A DNA stretch of 64,000 nt, taken from positions 25,461 through 89,460 of IMG/VR virus record IMGVR_UViG_3300030333_002778; one strand, given 5' to 3'. The position numbers were made by a program, and so were the translations under genes. Under the pieces are notes generated by a model. The model saw only the letters and a program-made list of their open reading frames with translations, was not told the DNA's origin and did not search any database. This document shows, one piece after another, positions 38,157-48,338 of this stretch; the stretch's first letter is position 1; every line of letters begins with the position of its first letter. The DNA comes from a virus.

Positions 38157-38160
38157 CTTT

Positions 38161-41100
38161 TTATCTGAAAGAAGCTCTAAAATGTACCTGAAAATAGTAA
38201 AGTAAAAACTTTATATTTTTAGATACTCCAGTTACATCATCAAAATTATCATATATAAGTTCTGTCATTATATATTTATCTCTTAATCTTTCCTTAAATA
38301 ATCTACTAGGATCATATAATGATTCATTAAATACATCGGGGTTTTGAATATCTGCATTTATAACATTTCTAGGAACAATCATTTGCCAACTACCTTCTAT
38401 ATCTTTTACATTATCTCCTGGAACTAAATCTATCCATCCACTAGATTGATAGTTATTAGTATATCTAACTTCTTTAAAAGGATCTCTAACTGATACTTGA
38501 TAATTAAATACAGATTCTTCTGTTACTCTATAAGTTTCCATATAAAATACTGCATTATCAAATGTTTTAGTATATGAAGGGACTGTATTAGTTACAAATT
38601 CTACAGAAGATGGATACACAAGATCATAAAAAGTACCATAAGTACCTACATCGTGTAAATATAAATCATCTCTTCTAAATGCATTGTCATCATAATGACA
38701 ATCTAATGTGCAGTTAGGACTAAATATTCTATGTCCATCATTTATATATATAGAAGGTGTAAAAGAATAAAATGAAGTATAAGCATCTGCAAACTCATTA
38801 AATGCTACAGTAAAAGAATTTTTATAAGGACATAATCTTTGTATAATATCTCCTATCTCTGGATAAACATATTGATCTATCGCATCTAGATTAGCAAGAT
38901 ATGCTTGTTGGGCTTCACCATACTCTTCATAAGGTACACCTACTATACCATATCCAGAACCAAGTCCGTCAATTCCTCCTTCCCAAGATAATTGCATTAG
39001 TACATCACCTGGTTGTAATTGATCGTTCCCATACCCATAGTTCGTTGCTCCCCAATATGCATAATTTACTATTAGAGCTGAATATATGTTAGAATTTACT
39101 TCATCTCCTGTTATAGTAAGTCCACTTGTTAATGTATTACCATCAGGATTAAGCCAATATACATCTTCATTATTCCATATACCACTAACATCCTCGTCAG
39201 GTGTTGGACACTCGTTACATGTATTTACAGGTCTTGCTATATATGTAGTACCAAGATTAGTATAAAACCAATCTATAATTATATAATCTACAGGTATTTG
39301 AGATTGAGAATCATGGAATGTAAATAAAGCTTCATAATGTCTAGAATCAAAAGTAGCTGTTATACCCTTATTTAAAAATGGATTATCTTCTTTTAATATA
39401 TCTCCTAGTAAATTATCTTGGAAATAACCATTTAATCCTTTTACATCTGATAAAGGTTGATTACCTTGTCCACTAAACTTAAACATTTTCTTCTGTAATA
39501 TATCAAAGAAATAAATTGCACTATCACTTTTAGTCATAGCCCATTGTTGTTTAGATCCAAATTGTTCTGATATATAATCATAATGAGATATAAAAGCTCC
39601 AGCTTCTCCAGATACAGTTCCTAGCTGTATATCCATACCATTCTGAGCTTGTACAATAGCATTAGGATTAATAGTAAGAGCACCAAAAGCTTTATCTTGA
39701 AAGAAATACATATTATCTTTTAAGATCATAAGATTATTTAATGGTCCATATATACCTTCTACATCTTTATAGTTATCTGCTTTAAATACAGTCCATTGAT
39801 CTGTTCTTTCTCCATTTATTTTAGTACCAGAATAATATATTCTAGTATCAAATTCTTCATTTAGATCCATACCTATACCTAAAGCAAAGAATGTTCTTAC
39901 ATCATTCTGAGCTAAATAAGCTCTATTTAATTCATACTCATCATGAAGTTGAAGATCATCTTCTAAATCTTTATTTGCATAATGATAACCTCCTCTATAA
40001 TTAATATCTAAATGTAGTTCTAAAGGAACCATGACACCATTCCTTTTACAATAACTATTATCACCTATCCATTCTATATCAGAACTAGTATCTAGATAAT
40101 CTTCATAAGTACTTTCTGAAAGATAATCATTAGGACCTTGTCCTCTATTTTTTTCAAATTGTGTATAATCATATACGCCTACATATACATCACCTCCCCA
40201 TACGTCATGAATAAATGGTTGAGTTGTATCTGTATTTTCTGTTATAGGTACATAATGACCACAAAACATATATTGTGTAAAACTTCTTGCTGCAAAAGAT
40301 TGTCCTCCATAAGGAGATCCATATCTTTCATAACTAAATATAGGACGATACATATGTCTAATTTCAGGATCATCATTACCTCCCATATAATAATTATAAA
40401 ATGGAATATCTTCTTGTGTAGTTACTAATAAAGCTTCACTACCCATAGATCTAGGACGGCTTGCATGTCCATATGAATTTTTAACACAACACTCCTGCTC
40501 ACTACCATTACCAAAACCACTTGCTGAACTAGGACTAGTCCAAAAATTAGGCCATCCTGCTACATTTCTAAAATCAAGATCTAAAGATTGGTCTACTGTA
40601 CTTTGTATAATCTCACCATCTTTTATATGCATACCCCACTCTAATGTTGTTCTATTATTAGCAGGATTTATAGCATAAGGATAATTAATATTTAAAGCTC
40701 CTGTTCTTACTCTTAAATCACTATAAAAAGCATTATAATTTGCAGGGCTTGTTATAGGATAATAATACTTATCCCAAGATTCTGAACTATGCCAAAATTC
40801 ATCATTATTATTACCTGCTTCATCAGCCACTGTACCAAATAAAACAAGACTATTATGAGGGCTTATGTTATAACATCCACAGGTGTTATTAGAACAATTC
40901 CCACAATTATTCATTGCTTCAGCACCATTTACATCTGCATTAGAATGAGGATAAACTACAGAAGCAAGTTTTATATAATCTCCAGGCCTTACATCAGAAG
41001 GCTTTGTGTATGTATTAAGTTTATCGGGATTAGAATTAATCCAAAATAATGGGCCATATAATAAAAAAGTTCTAAGCTGGGCAGGAAATAAATAATGACT

Positions 41101-43902
41101 AACAGCAGTAGGATACCCCGGACCATAGTCTCTATGACCTTCATACATCAGATCATATGCATTTTCACTTCCTGGTATTCCAACACCTACTAATAATGGA
41201 TATGAAAAATTAGGATGAGGAAATTGTGTAAGAGGTGCTAAAAAATCTTCATCTCCATAAACATATGGAACAACACTAACATTAGAACCTGTTCCTTGAG
41301 CTATACTAGAATTTATTGCAACTTTCTGGACTGGCCATCCTAAAGCTTCTCCTAATCTAGTTTTGTCATTCTCTTCTCTTTTAGCTCTTACAATAGAAAA
41401 TCCTGTAATACCTTCTTCTTCAACATTTAAAGAACTAAGATCTACAGTAAATTCTATTCCTAATTGTCTACATATTAAGACATTATTCAGCTTCATATTC
41501 CAAACACCAAATATACTATTATTACTTCCAGTTATTTCCCAATCACCTGCGTCATCTCCATTGTCTAAATTCACAAGATAATTATTATATTCATCTGGAT
41601 TTTCTCTAGGCATAAAAAATGTAACAAAGGGTGGTACAGGATTTGCTAGATCAGCTCCATTACCTCCATCATTAGCAAGAGCATTTGGTGCTTCGTTTCC
41701 TGTATATTCAGCATAATATTCATTTTCTGCATGATCATATCTAAATGGAAATTTAATATCTCCTATCCAATTTACAAAACTAGCAGATCCTTTATTATTA
41801 TAAAATATAATACCAAATCTATATATTTCACCTCTTGCATAACCTTTATATAGACTCCATGCATATGGATTTTTTAAATTAGGATCCCCTCCATATATAT
41901 CATAAGTCTGATCTTGTACCCCTAAAGACACATTATTTTGAGGCCATAATGAATCAGGAAAATCTTGAAGTCCAAAAGGATCTAAATTATTTGTTTCTAT
42001 AGGATTAACATAACAAGCTGTTTCAGGCCAAGGATCAACCCAATATTGATTCCAGTTCATATAATTACCTTGATCCCATTCTGGATATAAAGGACTTCCA
42101 GAATAGTGGGATATACTATTACCATAAAAATATTCTGTTTCATCTTCTCCCCAACCAATTACATAATCAGGATATGTATCTTTAGTTATAAATCTATAAC
42201 TTACATTAGGTCCTTGTCCTCCTAATGTTATTCCATCTGCTTGCCATTTATATTGATCATTAGTAAACCAATCTGGATTAGAAGCTAAATTCTCATCATT
42301 ATAAGGATTTATAGCATCATGTTCGGTAGGTAAAGTAAGCCAATTTTGCCAATCATCTTGTTCATTACCTTCAGGCATTTCTCCATTAATTGTAATAGTA
42401 TCACCACCTAAACTTTCTAAATTAGCCCAAATACTAGGAAAATTTACACCGCTTCTTTTAAACCTATAGGCTCTTGCATCAAAGTCTACATTCCATGGAA
42501 CATTAACTACATTTCCCATAAATAATTTATTATCTTTAGAAGATATAGTTTTAACTTTCTCAAAAGATATTCCAGTACCTCCTATAAACTCAGAAAACGA
42601 TACTATTATTTTTTCCTCTGTTCCAAGTAAAACAATTTGTTGTGTAGGATTACTTATTAAAAATTCACCAAATATATATATATCAGAATCAATAGCATTT
42701 TCATTAGGCCTATAAATAGCAGCTACCTCTAAATATGAATACGATAAATCTATATTTGATATTTCCCATCTAATAGAATTTGTTGTTAACGTATTTGCAT
42801 TAGCTGCTGTATCCCATTCTACTCCTTCTATTTCACATGCTGATGCAGCATTAGTATCTGGATTTAAATCACTAGTAAGAGGTACTAAATTACTTAATGG
42901 AGACCAATTAGTTACAATACCTTCATCATTTTTATATCTATAAGCTATTTGATATAAACCTCCTGGTAATTGACCTCCCTGTTCTATCTTCTTCAAAAGA
43001 GGTATATCTAAAGCAATCTTTGGTGCAATATCTAAGAAAGCACAACGAAGAGCCATAGCATTTTCTTTTGCTACATTTAATTTTCTAGGAGGATTATTAA
43101 AATCTGTAAAATAAATATTCTGTGTACCTGCATTCTCATATCTTCCTATAGCTTGTATAGGATGTTCTAATCTAAAATTAATACAATTATCTCTTGCATA
43201 GACACATTCAATATTAGTTTCAAGTGTACTTTTATCATAAGTTAATCTCCATATTTGACCATCTTCTTCATGTGGAGATGTTGTAAATAAATATATATCA
43301 TCTCGAATGGTAGTATGGCCTATTACTTGTAAATCATTTGTATTAGTTGCTAATGATATAATATCTGTTTGTCCTCCTGTAATAATACTAACCAAACCCC
43401 ATATAAGTAAAGTTTCTGTATCAAAATCAAAATAATATTGAAGTTCAGAAGGAAGGGGATTGTATATAGGATTTAAATCTTCATCTACTCCTGTTTGCCA
43501 TTGTGTATCTGGATTAACTATAAGATCATATATAGCTCTAACTTTACTTCCTGTTCCAGATTCCATATATAAATAATATGATTCTTCCTGACCATCCGCA
43601 TTAAGCATAGTTATTGATACTAAAGAATTTGGAAGCTCATTTGTCCAAGTAGCTCCAGGTTCAGCATTAGTTATTTCAAATACATTAGGAGCAGGAGGAA
43701 TTTTTACACTAAATTTATTTCCTTCTATATTAACTAAAGCTGCTGATTCTTTTTCATGATGTGCAACAATCCTAACATTAGATCCATCATAATACATATT
43801 AGGTTGAGCAGAAGTCTTACTAATATCTTTATTCATACCTCCAGTAAAAGTGTTTACACCGAAAGTAGGAAATTTATTATTTGGATTATTTGGTATTGCC
43901 AT
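38161..43902 (-). CDS. Muzzle/nozzle-like tail protein (1913 aa)
   Basis: The first 60 residues (FTGGMNKDISKTSAQPNMYY, then DGSNVRI) have the 'GGMN-D...P...Y-DG-NVR' opening typical of tail-tube nozzle proteins related to T7 gp12 and of crAss-like muzzle proteins. The remainder is beta-rich, Asn/Tyr/Gly-rich and contains several Cys pairs, including NNCGNCSNNTCGCYN (about residues 995-1010). It probably forms the distal tube through which the genome and cargo leave. The gene directly follows the gatekeeper-like gene (one-base overlap) and precedes the cargo genes, as in crAss-like virions. It is large for the family, suggesting added surface domains. Confidence 0.8.
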   Translation of the reverse strand: MAIPNNPNNKFPTFGVNTFTGGMNKDISKTSAQPNMYYDGSNVRIVAHHEKESAALVNIEGNKFSVKIPPAPNVFEITNAEPGATWTNELPNSLVSITMLNADGQEESYYLYMESGTGSKVRAIYDLIVNPDTQWQTGVDEDLNPIYNPLPSELQYYFDFDTETLLIWGLVSIITGGQTDIISLATNTNDLQVIGHTTIRDDIYLFTTSPHEEDGQIWRLTYDKSTLETNIECVYARDNCINFRLEHPIQAIGRYENAGTQNIYFTDFNNPPRKLNVAKENAMALRCAFLDIAPKIALDIPLLKKIEQGGQLPGGLYQIAYRYKNDEGIVTNWSPLSNLVPLTSDLNPDTNAASACEIEGVEWDTAANANTLTTNSIRWEISNIDLSYSYLEVAAIYRPNENAIDSDIYIFGEFLISNPTQQIVLLGTEEKIIVSFSEFIGGTGISFEKVKTISSKDNKLFMGNVVNVPWNVDFDARAYRFKRSGVNFPSIWANLESLGGDTITINGEMPEGNEQDDWQNWLTLPTEHDAINPYNDENLASNPDWFTNDQYKWQADGITLGGQGPNVSYRFITKDTYPDYVIGWGEDETEYFYGNSISHYSGSPLYPEWDQGNYMNWNQYWVDPWPETACYVNPIETNNLDPFGLQDFPDSLWPQNNVSLGVQDQTYDIYGGDPNLKNPYAWSLYKGYARGEIYRFGIIFYNNKGSASFVNWIGDIKFPFRYDHAENEYYAEYTGNEAPNALANDGGNGADLANPVPPFVTFFMPRENPDEYNNYLVNLDNGDDAGDWEITGSNNSIFGVWNMKLNNVLICRQLGIEFTVDLSSLNVEEEGITGFSIVRAKREENDKTRLGEALGWPVQKVAINSSIAQGTGSNVSVVPYVYGDEDFLAPLTQFPHPNFSYPLLVGVGIPGSENAYDLMYEGHRDYGPGYPTAVSHYLFPAQLRTFLLYGPLFWINSNPDKLNTYTKPSDVRPGDYIKLASVVYPHSNADVNGAEAMNNCGNCSNNTCGCYNISPHNSLVLFGTVADEAGNNNDEFWHSSESWDKYYYPITSPANYNAFYSDLRVRTGALNINYPYAINPANNRTTLEWGMHIKDGEIIQSTVDQSLDLDFRNVAGWPNFWTSPSSASGFGNGSEQECCVKNSYGHASRPRSMGSEALLVTTQEDIPFYNYYMGGNDDPEIRHMYRPIFSYERYGSPYGGQSFAARSFTQYMFCGHYVPITENTDTTQPFIHDVWGGDVYVGVYDYTQFEKNRGQGPNDYLSESTYEDYLDTSSDIEWIGDNSYCKRNGVMVPLELHLDINYRGGYHYANKDLEDDLQLHDEYELNRAYLAQNDVRTFFALGIGMDLNEEFDTRIYYSGTKINGERTDQWTVFKADNYKDVEGIYGPLNNLMILKDNMYFFQDKAFGALTINPNAIVQAQNGMDIQLGTVSGEAGAFISHYDYISEQFGSKQQWAMTKSDSAIYFFDILQKKMFKFSGQGNQPLSDVKGLNGYFQDNLLGDILKEDNPFLNKGITATFDSRHYEALFTFHDSQSQIPVDYIIIDWFYTNLGTTYIARPVNTCNECPTPDEDVSGIWNNEDVYWLNPDGNTLTSGLTITGDEVNSNIYSALIVNYAYWGATNYGYGNDQLQPGDVLMQLSWEGGIDGLGSGYGIVGVPYEEYGEAQQAYLANLDAIDQYVYPEIGDIIQRLCPYKNSFTVAFNEFADAYTSFYSFTPSIYINDGHRIFSPNCTLDCHYDDNAFRRDDLYLHDVGTYGTFYDLVYPSSVEFVTNTVPSYTKTFDNAVFYMETYRVTEESVFNYQVSVRDPFKEVRYTNNYQSSGWIDLVPGDNVKDIEGSWQMIVPRNVINADIQNPDVFNESLYDPSRLFKERLRDKYIMTELIYDNFDDVTGVSKNIKFLLYYFQVHFRASFR

Positions 43903-44657
43903 TATCTAAGTTTCCTTTGTTCTGGGTTAGCCAGATCAGTAAAGAAAGATCCATATGAATTCATATTAGGTTTTAGTTTAACCCATTGATTCTTGATGTT
44001 TTCAGCCATATCTATATTAGGCATGTTAGCTTTACCTCTAGCTTGTGTTACATACCACTCCCAATCTCTTTGACTATCTCTGTATATAGCTTCTGGCATT
44101 TGACCTTTTCTAAACATAATTCTGTCTAGCATAGTTTGTATATAAGCTTTTATAGCTTTTTTATAACTTATCTCATCTGGTATCATAGGATAGCCTTCTT
44201 TATCTACCTTAATACCTTTGAATGAAATCAATAAACATCCTTTGTCGAAAGATGTTACTATAAAATTATCATTTATATAATAACATTCTCCCTTCTCACC
44301 TTCTTTATTTATTAAAGGAAAATTATCAACATCTACTTTTTCTCCGTCTATATAGTTTGTTGTAGATGCATTATTAGGTGTTGTGGAAATAGCTCCAAAA
44401 CTTCCTGAACAAAGTCTTAAAGGGAATCCTTTATAAGATATTTGTTCTAAAGAATGAAAATTACAGGGTAGTTTTACTTTATGATCTTTTACACATATTT
44501 CTCCAACTAGATCTACATAAGATACACCTGCGCCTATAAGCTCTAAAGCTTCTCCAGCCCACTCAATGATATCCCAGATATCTAGTTCTTCTCTTACACC
44601 AGAGTCTCTATAAACTCCTTCTATTATTTCATATACTGATACATATTTATAAATCAT
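43902..44657 (-). CDS. Tail gatekeeper / ring connector protein
   Basis: The 251-residue protein starts with helical segments (VYEIIEGVYRDSG, then IIEWAGEALELIG) followed by a beta-rich middle (DHKVKLPCNFHSLEQISYKG). This is the usual layout of gp11/gp4-like tail adaptor proteins, and it comes just before the nozzle-like gene, as gp11 precedes gp12 in T7. The C-terminus is helical and aromatic. I infer a ring component between portal and muzzle; there is no direct motif proof. Confidence 0.6.
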   Translation of the reverse strand: MIYKYVSVYEIIEGVYRDSGVREELDIWDIIEWAGEALELIGAGVSYVDLVGEICVKDHKVKLPCNFHSLEQISYKGFPLRLCSGSFGAISTTPNNASTTNYIDGEKVDVDNFPLINKEGEKGECYYINDNFIVTSFDKGCLLISFKGIKVDKEGYPMIPDEISYKKAIKAYIQTMLDRIMFRKGQMPEAIYRDSQRDWEWYVTQARGKANMPNIDMAENIKNQWVKLKPNMNSYGSFFTDLANPEQRKLR

Positions 44658-45151
44658 TCAAAGTAATCTACTTCATTATTTTTTAATAATGCAGCTAGTC
44701 TTCTTTTATTTGTACGTGTAGCTTGAAAACTATACACACTTTTATTCTTGACTACTGCTTCCCTTTTTAACCAATACCATCTATAATTAAAACCATTTGT
44801 ATGATCATTAAGATGATATATAACCTTTTTATTTTCCCGCGTTGCTTTCCAATCAATCTTCAATTTATTTTTATTCTTTTGAGAATAATTCATTTTCTTT
44901 TTCTTTATTCTCAAAGTTCCTAACCTATAAGGCATTTTAAACTCGTGGGACTTTAATAAAATATTATCCATAATAAGTTTATTAAAATCTTCACATATAC
45001 TCCTATATTTTTTATAACCTACATTATAAAAATCCTCATAGGTTTTATAAGCGTTTTTTAAGGTAGCGCTTTTATCTACCTTTTTGAGCCGCTTGTTGAG
45101 CGCCTCCTTTGATTGGTATTTCCCCATCTTGTTTCGCGTTATTAGTTTCAT
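44654..45151 (-). CDS. Basic structural (ring-type) protein
   Basis: The protein is very Lys/Arg-rich (165 residues), with an N-terminal helix and a beta-rich C-terminal half (VIYHLNDHTNGFNYRWYWLKR). No family is recognised; the same slot in crAss-like genomes carries a ring or connector protein. The start at 45151 overlaps the upstream gene by 80 bases. A second Met (MGKYQSK, 45127) would reduce the overlap to 56 bases and may be the real start. Confidence 0.6.
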   Translation of the reverse strand: MKLITRNKMGKYQSKEALNKRLKKVDKSATLKNAYKTYEDFYNVGYKKYRSICEDFNKLIMDNILLKSHEFKMPYRLGTLRIKKKKMNYSQKNKNKLKIDWKATRENKKVIYHLNDHTNGFNYRWYWLKREAVVKNKSVYSFQATRTNKRRLAALLKNNEVDYFE

Positions 45152-45794
45152 CTGATGGCATAGACAAAGTAACTCCTAACTTACTTTGTAAAGTTAGATT
45201 AGTTATTGTCTCAGCCATACTTAAAGAAAGTGGAAAAGAGGAATCCCAATCATAGTGACAACTTTTACCATCACACACATTAAATCTATAGATGTCTTCT
45301 GGATCTTCAAAAACTCCTGTAACCTTTACAGCTTCTATTAGTAAGTCGCTACTTACGTATAGATGATTATCTTTGACATACCATCTATTTTTAGAACTCG
45401 TATATTTATTATATGAATTCCATTTACGTCTAAAGTCAGTTGTTTCTGAAAATGGTCTCTGTCCATCTAAAGATTCAACAGCAAATATACTGTTTCTCTC
45501 ATTACGTTGTATAGTTCTTGGAATCTCGTTCTTCGATTTTAATACAAAAACACCTAGATCTACTTCACAAGCCTCTGAAGCATCTACGGGTTCTAGTTGT
45601 ACATATTTGAGAGTCTCGATAGCAGATTGTGGAATCCTCATCTTCTTATTCATAAACTGTGACAAAAGCATAGACCTCCCCTGCTTAACCCAATACGCAA
45701 TCTGTCTATCATTAACTTTTGCATCATCTGAAGAAACACCTCCATATGCTATATTCTTGATATCATAAACTAATTCTCTTAATGTTACCGCCAT
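45072..45794 (-). CDS. Connector/ring-type structural protein (240 aa)
   Basis: An N-terminal helical bundle (LRELVYDIKNIAYGG ... NDRQIAYWVKQGRSMLLSQ) is followed by a beta-rich body, the typical fold order of head-to-tail connector proteins. It starts three bases after the metallophosphoesterase gene and overlaps the next gene. Two Cys pairs occur in the body and the C-terminus is Gln/Ala-rich. Head-tail ring function is inferred from order and fold. Confidence 0.6.
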   Translation of the reverse strand: MAVTLRELVYDIKNIAYGGVSSDDAKVNDRQIAYWVKQGRSMLLSQFMNKKMRIPQSAIETLKYVQLEPVDASEACEVDLGVFVLKSKNEIPRTIQRNERNSIFAVESLDGQRPFSETTDFRRKWNSYNKYTSSKNRWYVKDNHLYVSSDLLIEAVKVTGVFEDPEDIYRFNVCDGKSCHYDWDSSFPLSLSMAETITNLTLQSKLGVTLSMPSDETNNAKQDGEIPIKGGAQQAAQKGR

Positions 45795-45797
45795 TAA

Positions 45798-46931
45798 CTA
45801 GATATTTACTTGTAAATAACCTTCACACCCCTTTTCCTTACTCCATATATACGCCTGCGCGCATCTTAATGATTGATAGCCCATTAACTTGTGCCATGAA
45901 TCATTTGCACATATAGAAGGAATAAATCTTACTTTAATTCCTCTATATTCATTAACCATTTCTTTATGTAAATGTCCACAATGAACTTCTCTAAATTTAG
46001 TTCTTGAGAACATTAAAGGCTGCTCGGTAGCCATTATTAGTGGCATTTCAGCAGCTTTCTCTTTATCACCGTGAGTAAACATAATCATATTCACTCCGTA
46101 TTCATAGTACTTTCTACTATCTAAACCATTATCAACTGTTACATCTTGATCATTTTTAAACCAAGCAGATAAAACTTCTCCCGCATAAAACATACGTTCA
46201 AAGTCATGGTTACCTTGTACTATGACAATATCTACCGGAGCATACTCAGCTAAATAATTAGCTGCATCTATTATTAATTTAGTATACCCAATAAAAGACT
46301 TTTGCCAATCTATAGAATCACTTTGAGGTGTTCCTTTAGTTGTAGTCTTTCTCATCCCTTCAGAATTCATACCATCGTTTCCTATAGGTAATAAAAACCT
46401 ATCGATATTTAATCCTGATGCTCTTTCATGTAGTTCTATAACAGAGTTCATAAAATGTTCTTCTGCAGTTTCTACACTATCATCTGTATCTTTACCATAA
46501 TGTATATCCGGTAAAGATATTTCATATACTATAGAATTATTATCCTTCTTAGTATAAGATCTCTTCTTTTCAGGAGGAGATATTGTTTTCAGTTTTTCAA
46601 AGAACTCGTCTTTAAATTTTTGAGCAGCTTTACCACCATCTTTAGTTACTATAGAGTAACGAGTTTCACCACTCATGGTTTGCCAGATCTTAACTGACTT
46701 AACCTCATCCTCAGTTAATCCCTGAGCATGTATCGCTTCCTTAAGTTCATTAGTACTAATATTCTCATTCACATGTTCTTCTATCTTCCATATAAAACCA
46801 CCAGCTGTAGCTCTATTTCCTCTTAGTACTTTATGAATACTACCGTTATCAATATCTGTTTTCTGTGATGCTTCTGAGACATCCTGGTAACGGCCCACCA
46901 GTTGTCCCTGCATCGTATATTGTAATACCAT
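45798..46931 (-). CDS. NUMOD1-type DNA-binding domain fused to metallophosphoesterase
   Basis: Residues 1-53 (QYTMQGQLVGRYQDVSEASQ, then a GSIHKVLRGNRATAGGFIWK block) are a NUMOD1-like module, a DNA-binding element best known from homing endonucleases. After a linker the chain carries the calcineurin-like phosphoesterase motifs in order: DIHYGK (about 140), GNDGMN (about 182, Asn-Asp instead of the usual GDxxD), GNHD (about 238), THGD (about 284) and GHLH (about 314). The metal-binding set looks complete, so it is probably active on phosphodiester bonds. It sits among structural genes. Whether it is a nuclease targeting particular DNA is not shown. Confidence 0.85.
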   Translation of the reverse strand: MVLQYTMQGQLVGRYQDVSEASQKTDIDNGSIHKVLRGNRATAGGFIWKIEEHVNENISTNELKEAIHAQGLTEDEVKSVKIWQTMSGETRYSIVTKDGGKAAQKFKDEFFEKLKTISPPEKKRSYTKKDNNSIVYEISLPDIHYGKDTDDSVETAEEHFMNSVIELHERASGLNIDRFLLPIGNDGMNSEGMRKTTTKGTPQSDSIDWQKSFIGYTKLIIDAANYLAEYAPVDIVIVQGNHDFERMFYAGEVLSAWFKNDQDVTVDNGLDSRKYYEYGVNMIMFTHGDKEKAAEMPLIMATEQPLMFSRTKFREVHCGHLHKEMVNEYRGIKVRFIPSICANDSWHKLMGYQSLRCAQAYIWSKEKGCEGYLQVNI

Positions 46932-46936
46932 ACTTA

Positions 46937-47509
46937 TTAAGATATTGGATCCATTATCCTATACCAAATCTTACTTTTCCCTATACTAAAATCTCCATTA
47001 AAAGCTCCAGTAGATTTCATTTCTATACCCAAACCTACTAAATTATTAAAATCATCAATAGCAGGCATAGATCCAGCATATAAACCCGCTGTTACAGTAC
47101 TATCATTCTCTGTAAATATTACAGATTTTGCAACACTAATCATAAATTTACTTCCTACCCACCATCCTTGTGGATCTGCAGCTACTTGGTTCCAGGTTAT
47201 CATCATAGTACTATTAGAAGTTTCAGCTGTACCTCCTTCTTTAATCATATGAAACATTAAACCTACTGGTACTATAATTTTACCAGGAATTGCAGGTATT
47301 ATAGTTTGTCTTGTTGTATTAAGTGCTTGATATTCTGCTTGAGTAAAAGGACCAAACTCATGTTCTATTACATATGTTTTATCCAATGTTCTAATAAGTT
47401 CATTCATATCTACTTCTCTCTGCATATTTCTTCCAAAGGTATTTTTACCACGTACTATTTTTTGGCCAAAAGCGCCTAAGTTTTTTACAAATTTTTCTAA
47501 TTTGCCCAT
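46937..47509 (-). CDS. Hypothetical structural protein (190 aa)
   Basis: The first 45 residues are basic and amphipathic (GKLEKFVKNLGAFGQKIVRGK), and the rest is a beta-rich domain with Gly/Ser/Thr-rich turns ending in IWYRIMDPIS. No family is recognised. Position between lysis-type and connector genes suggests a minor virion protein. Gaps of 5 and 2 bases to its neighbours indicate one operon. Confidence 0.6.
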   Translation of the reverse strand: MGKLEKFVKNLGAFGQKIVRGKNTFGRNMQREVDMNELIRTLDKTYVIEHEFGPFTQAEYQALNTTRQTIIPAIPGKIIVPVGLMFHMIKEGGTAETSNSTMMITWNQVAADPQGWWVGSKFMISVAKSVIFTENDSTVTAGLYAGSMPAIDDFNNLVGLGIEMKSTGAFNGDFSIGKSKIWYRIMDPIS

Positions 47510-47511
47510 CG

Positions 47512-48102
47512 TTATTTTATTTTAAAATTATACATTACTCCTATATTATGAGTTTTATTTAATATCCCATATCTATATGAATACGAAATACCATTCTTAC
47601 TACTAAACCCGATCATAGGAGAAAAATTAAACTCATCTTTTTTACCTCCTACTTCTGCACCGATATTCAAACTAAACTTCGGAGCTATAGTCTGAAGTGT
47701 AGTTTGCTTTGTGTCTATTATAACTGTATCTACTTGAAAAATATATTTAGGAAATTTAGGAGTATATGTTAGTTTTTGATCTAACAATTCTCCATCTACC
47801 CTAGTCCATATTGTCCCGTCTAGAAGACTGTCTGTATAAGTATTAGTATACTCTTGAATATTTAATTCATCCCAAACATCATCTTCTATAACTACCTTTA
47901 CAGGCTCGTTTATTTTAACAGTTACAGTTCTTATAATAGTATCTATAAAAGGAATAGTATCTATATGTGTTACATGAAGTGTATCAGTATGAACTGTTGT
48001 TACTTCATCTATTACTCCTCCAACAGGTTTTGTACCACATTCTCGGAGTAATACTATCCATATTATTAACCCTATTATTATTAACCACTTAGGATCCTTC
48101 AT
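47512..48102 (-). CDS. Membrane-anchored protein, spanin-like candidate
   Basis: A Lys plus hydrophobic helix (residues 4-20, WLIIIGLIIWIVLL) anchors the protein. Then comes a Thr/Asp/Val-rich stalk (VTTVHTDTLHVTHIDTI) and a beta-rich C-terminal domain (SLNIGAEVGG ... HNIGVMYNFKIK) resembling an outer-membrane-type hairpin. A Cys at about 23 lacks a true lipobox (Glu precedes it). The layout recalls DUF6808-type proteins of Bacteroidetes phages and would allow bridging of the two membranes at lysis. That role is inference. Confidence 0.55.
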   Translation of the reverse strand: MKDPKWLIIIGLIIWIVLLRECGTKPVGGVIDEVTTVHTDTLHVTHIDTIPFIDTIIRTVTVKINEPVKVVIEDDVWDELNIQEYTNTYTDSLLDGTIWTRVDGELLDQKLTYTPKFPKYIFQVDTVIIDTKQTTLQTIAPKFSLNIGAEVGGKKDEFNFSPMIGFSSKNGISYSYRYGILNKTHNIGVMYNFKIK

Positions 48103-48112
48103 ATATTAAACT

Positions 48113-48328
48113 TTAATTCCAAAACATCATTTTAGCCGCTAAACCTAAAATAACTACCCAAATAGACCACAACACTTTACCAGCGCTATTTCGAAAAGAC
48201 GTATTTCTATTTACTCGAGATACAATACCCGCGTCAGGATCTAGTAACTTTATTTTAAGATCTCTTACGTCATCTTTTATTTTTACTATATCCTCGTGTA
48301 ACTCCGAATTTGAAATACGTCTACTCAT
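48113..48328 (-). CDS. XhlA-like holin-type membrane protein (71 aa)
   Basis: An N-terminal charged coiled coil (SELHEDIVKIKDDVRDLKIKL) is followed by a single C-terminal membrane helix (about residues 52-69, VLWSIWVVILGLAAKMMF). This is the layout of XhlA/hemolysin-type lysis accessory proteins. It lies next to the spanin-like gene, supporting a lysis cassette. No endolysin gene is recognised beside it. Sequence identity to XhlA cannot be judged by eye. Confidence 0.5.
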   Translation of the reverse strand: MSRRISNSELHEDIVKIKDDVRDLKIKLLDPDAGIVSRVNRNTSFRNSAGKVLWSIWVVILGLAAKMMFWN

Positions 48329-48338
48329 TCACATAAGA

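Noticed and set aside
47512-48102. Lipoprotein signal in the spanin-like protein
   Set aside because: The Cys is preceded by Glu rather than Gly, Ala or Ser, so the lipobox is not canonical.
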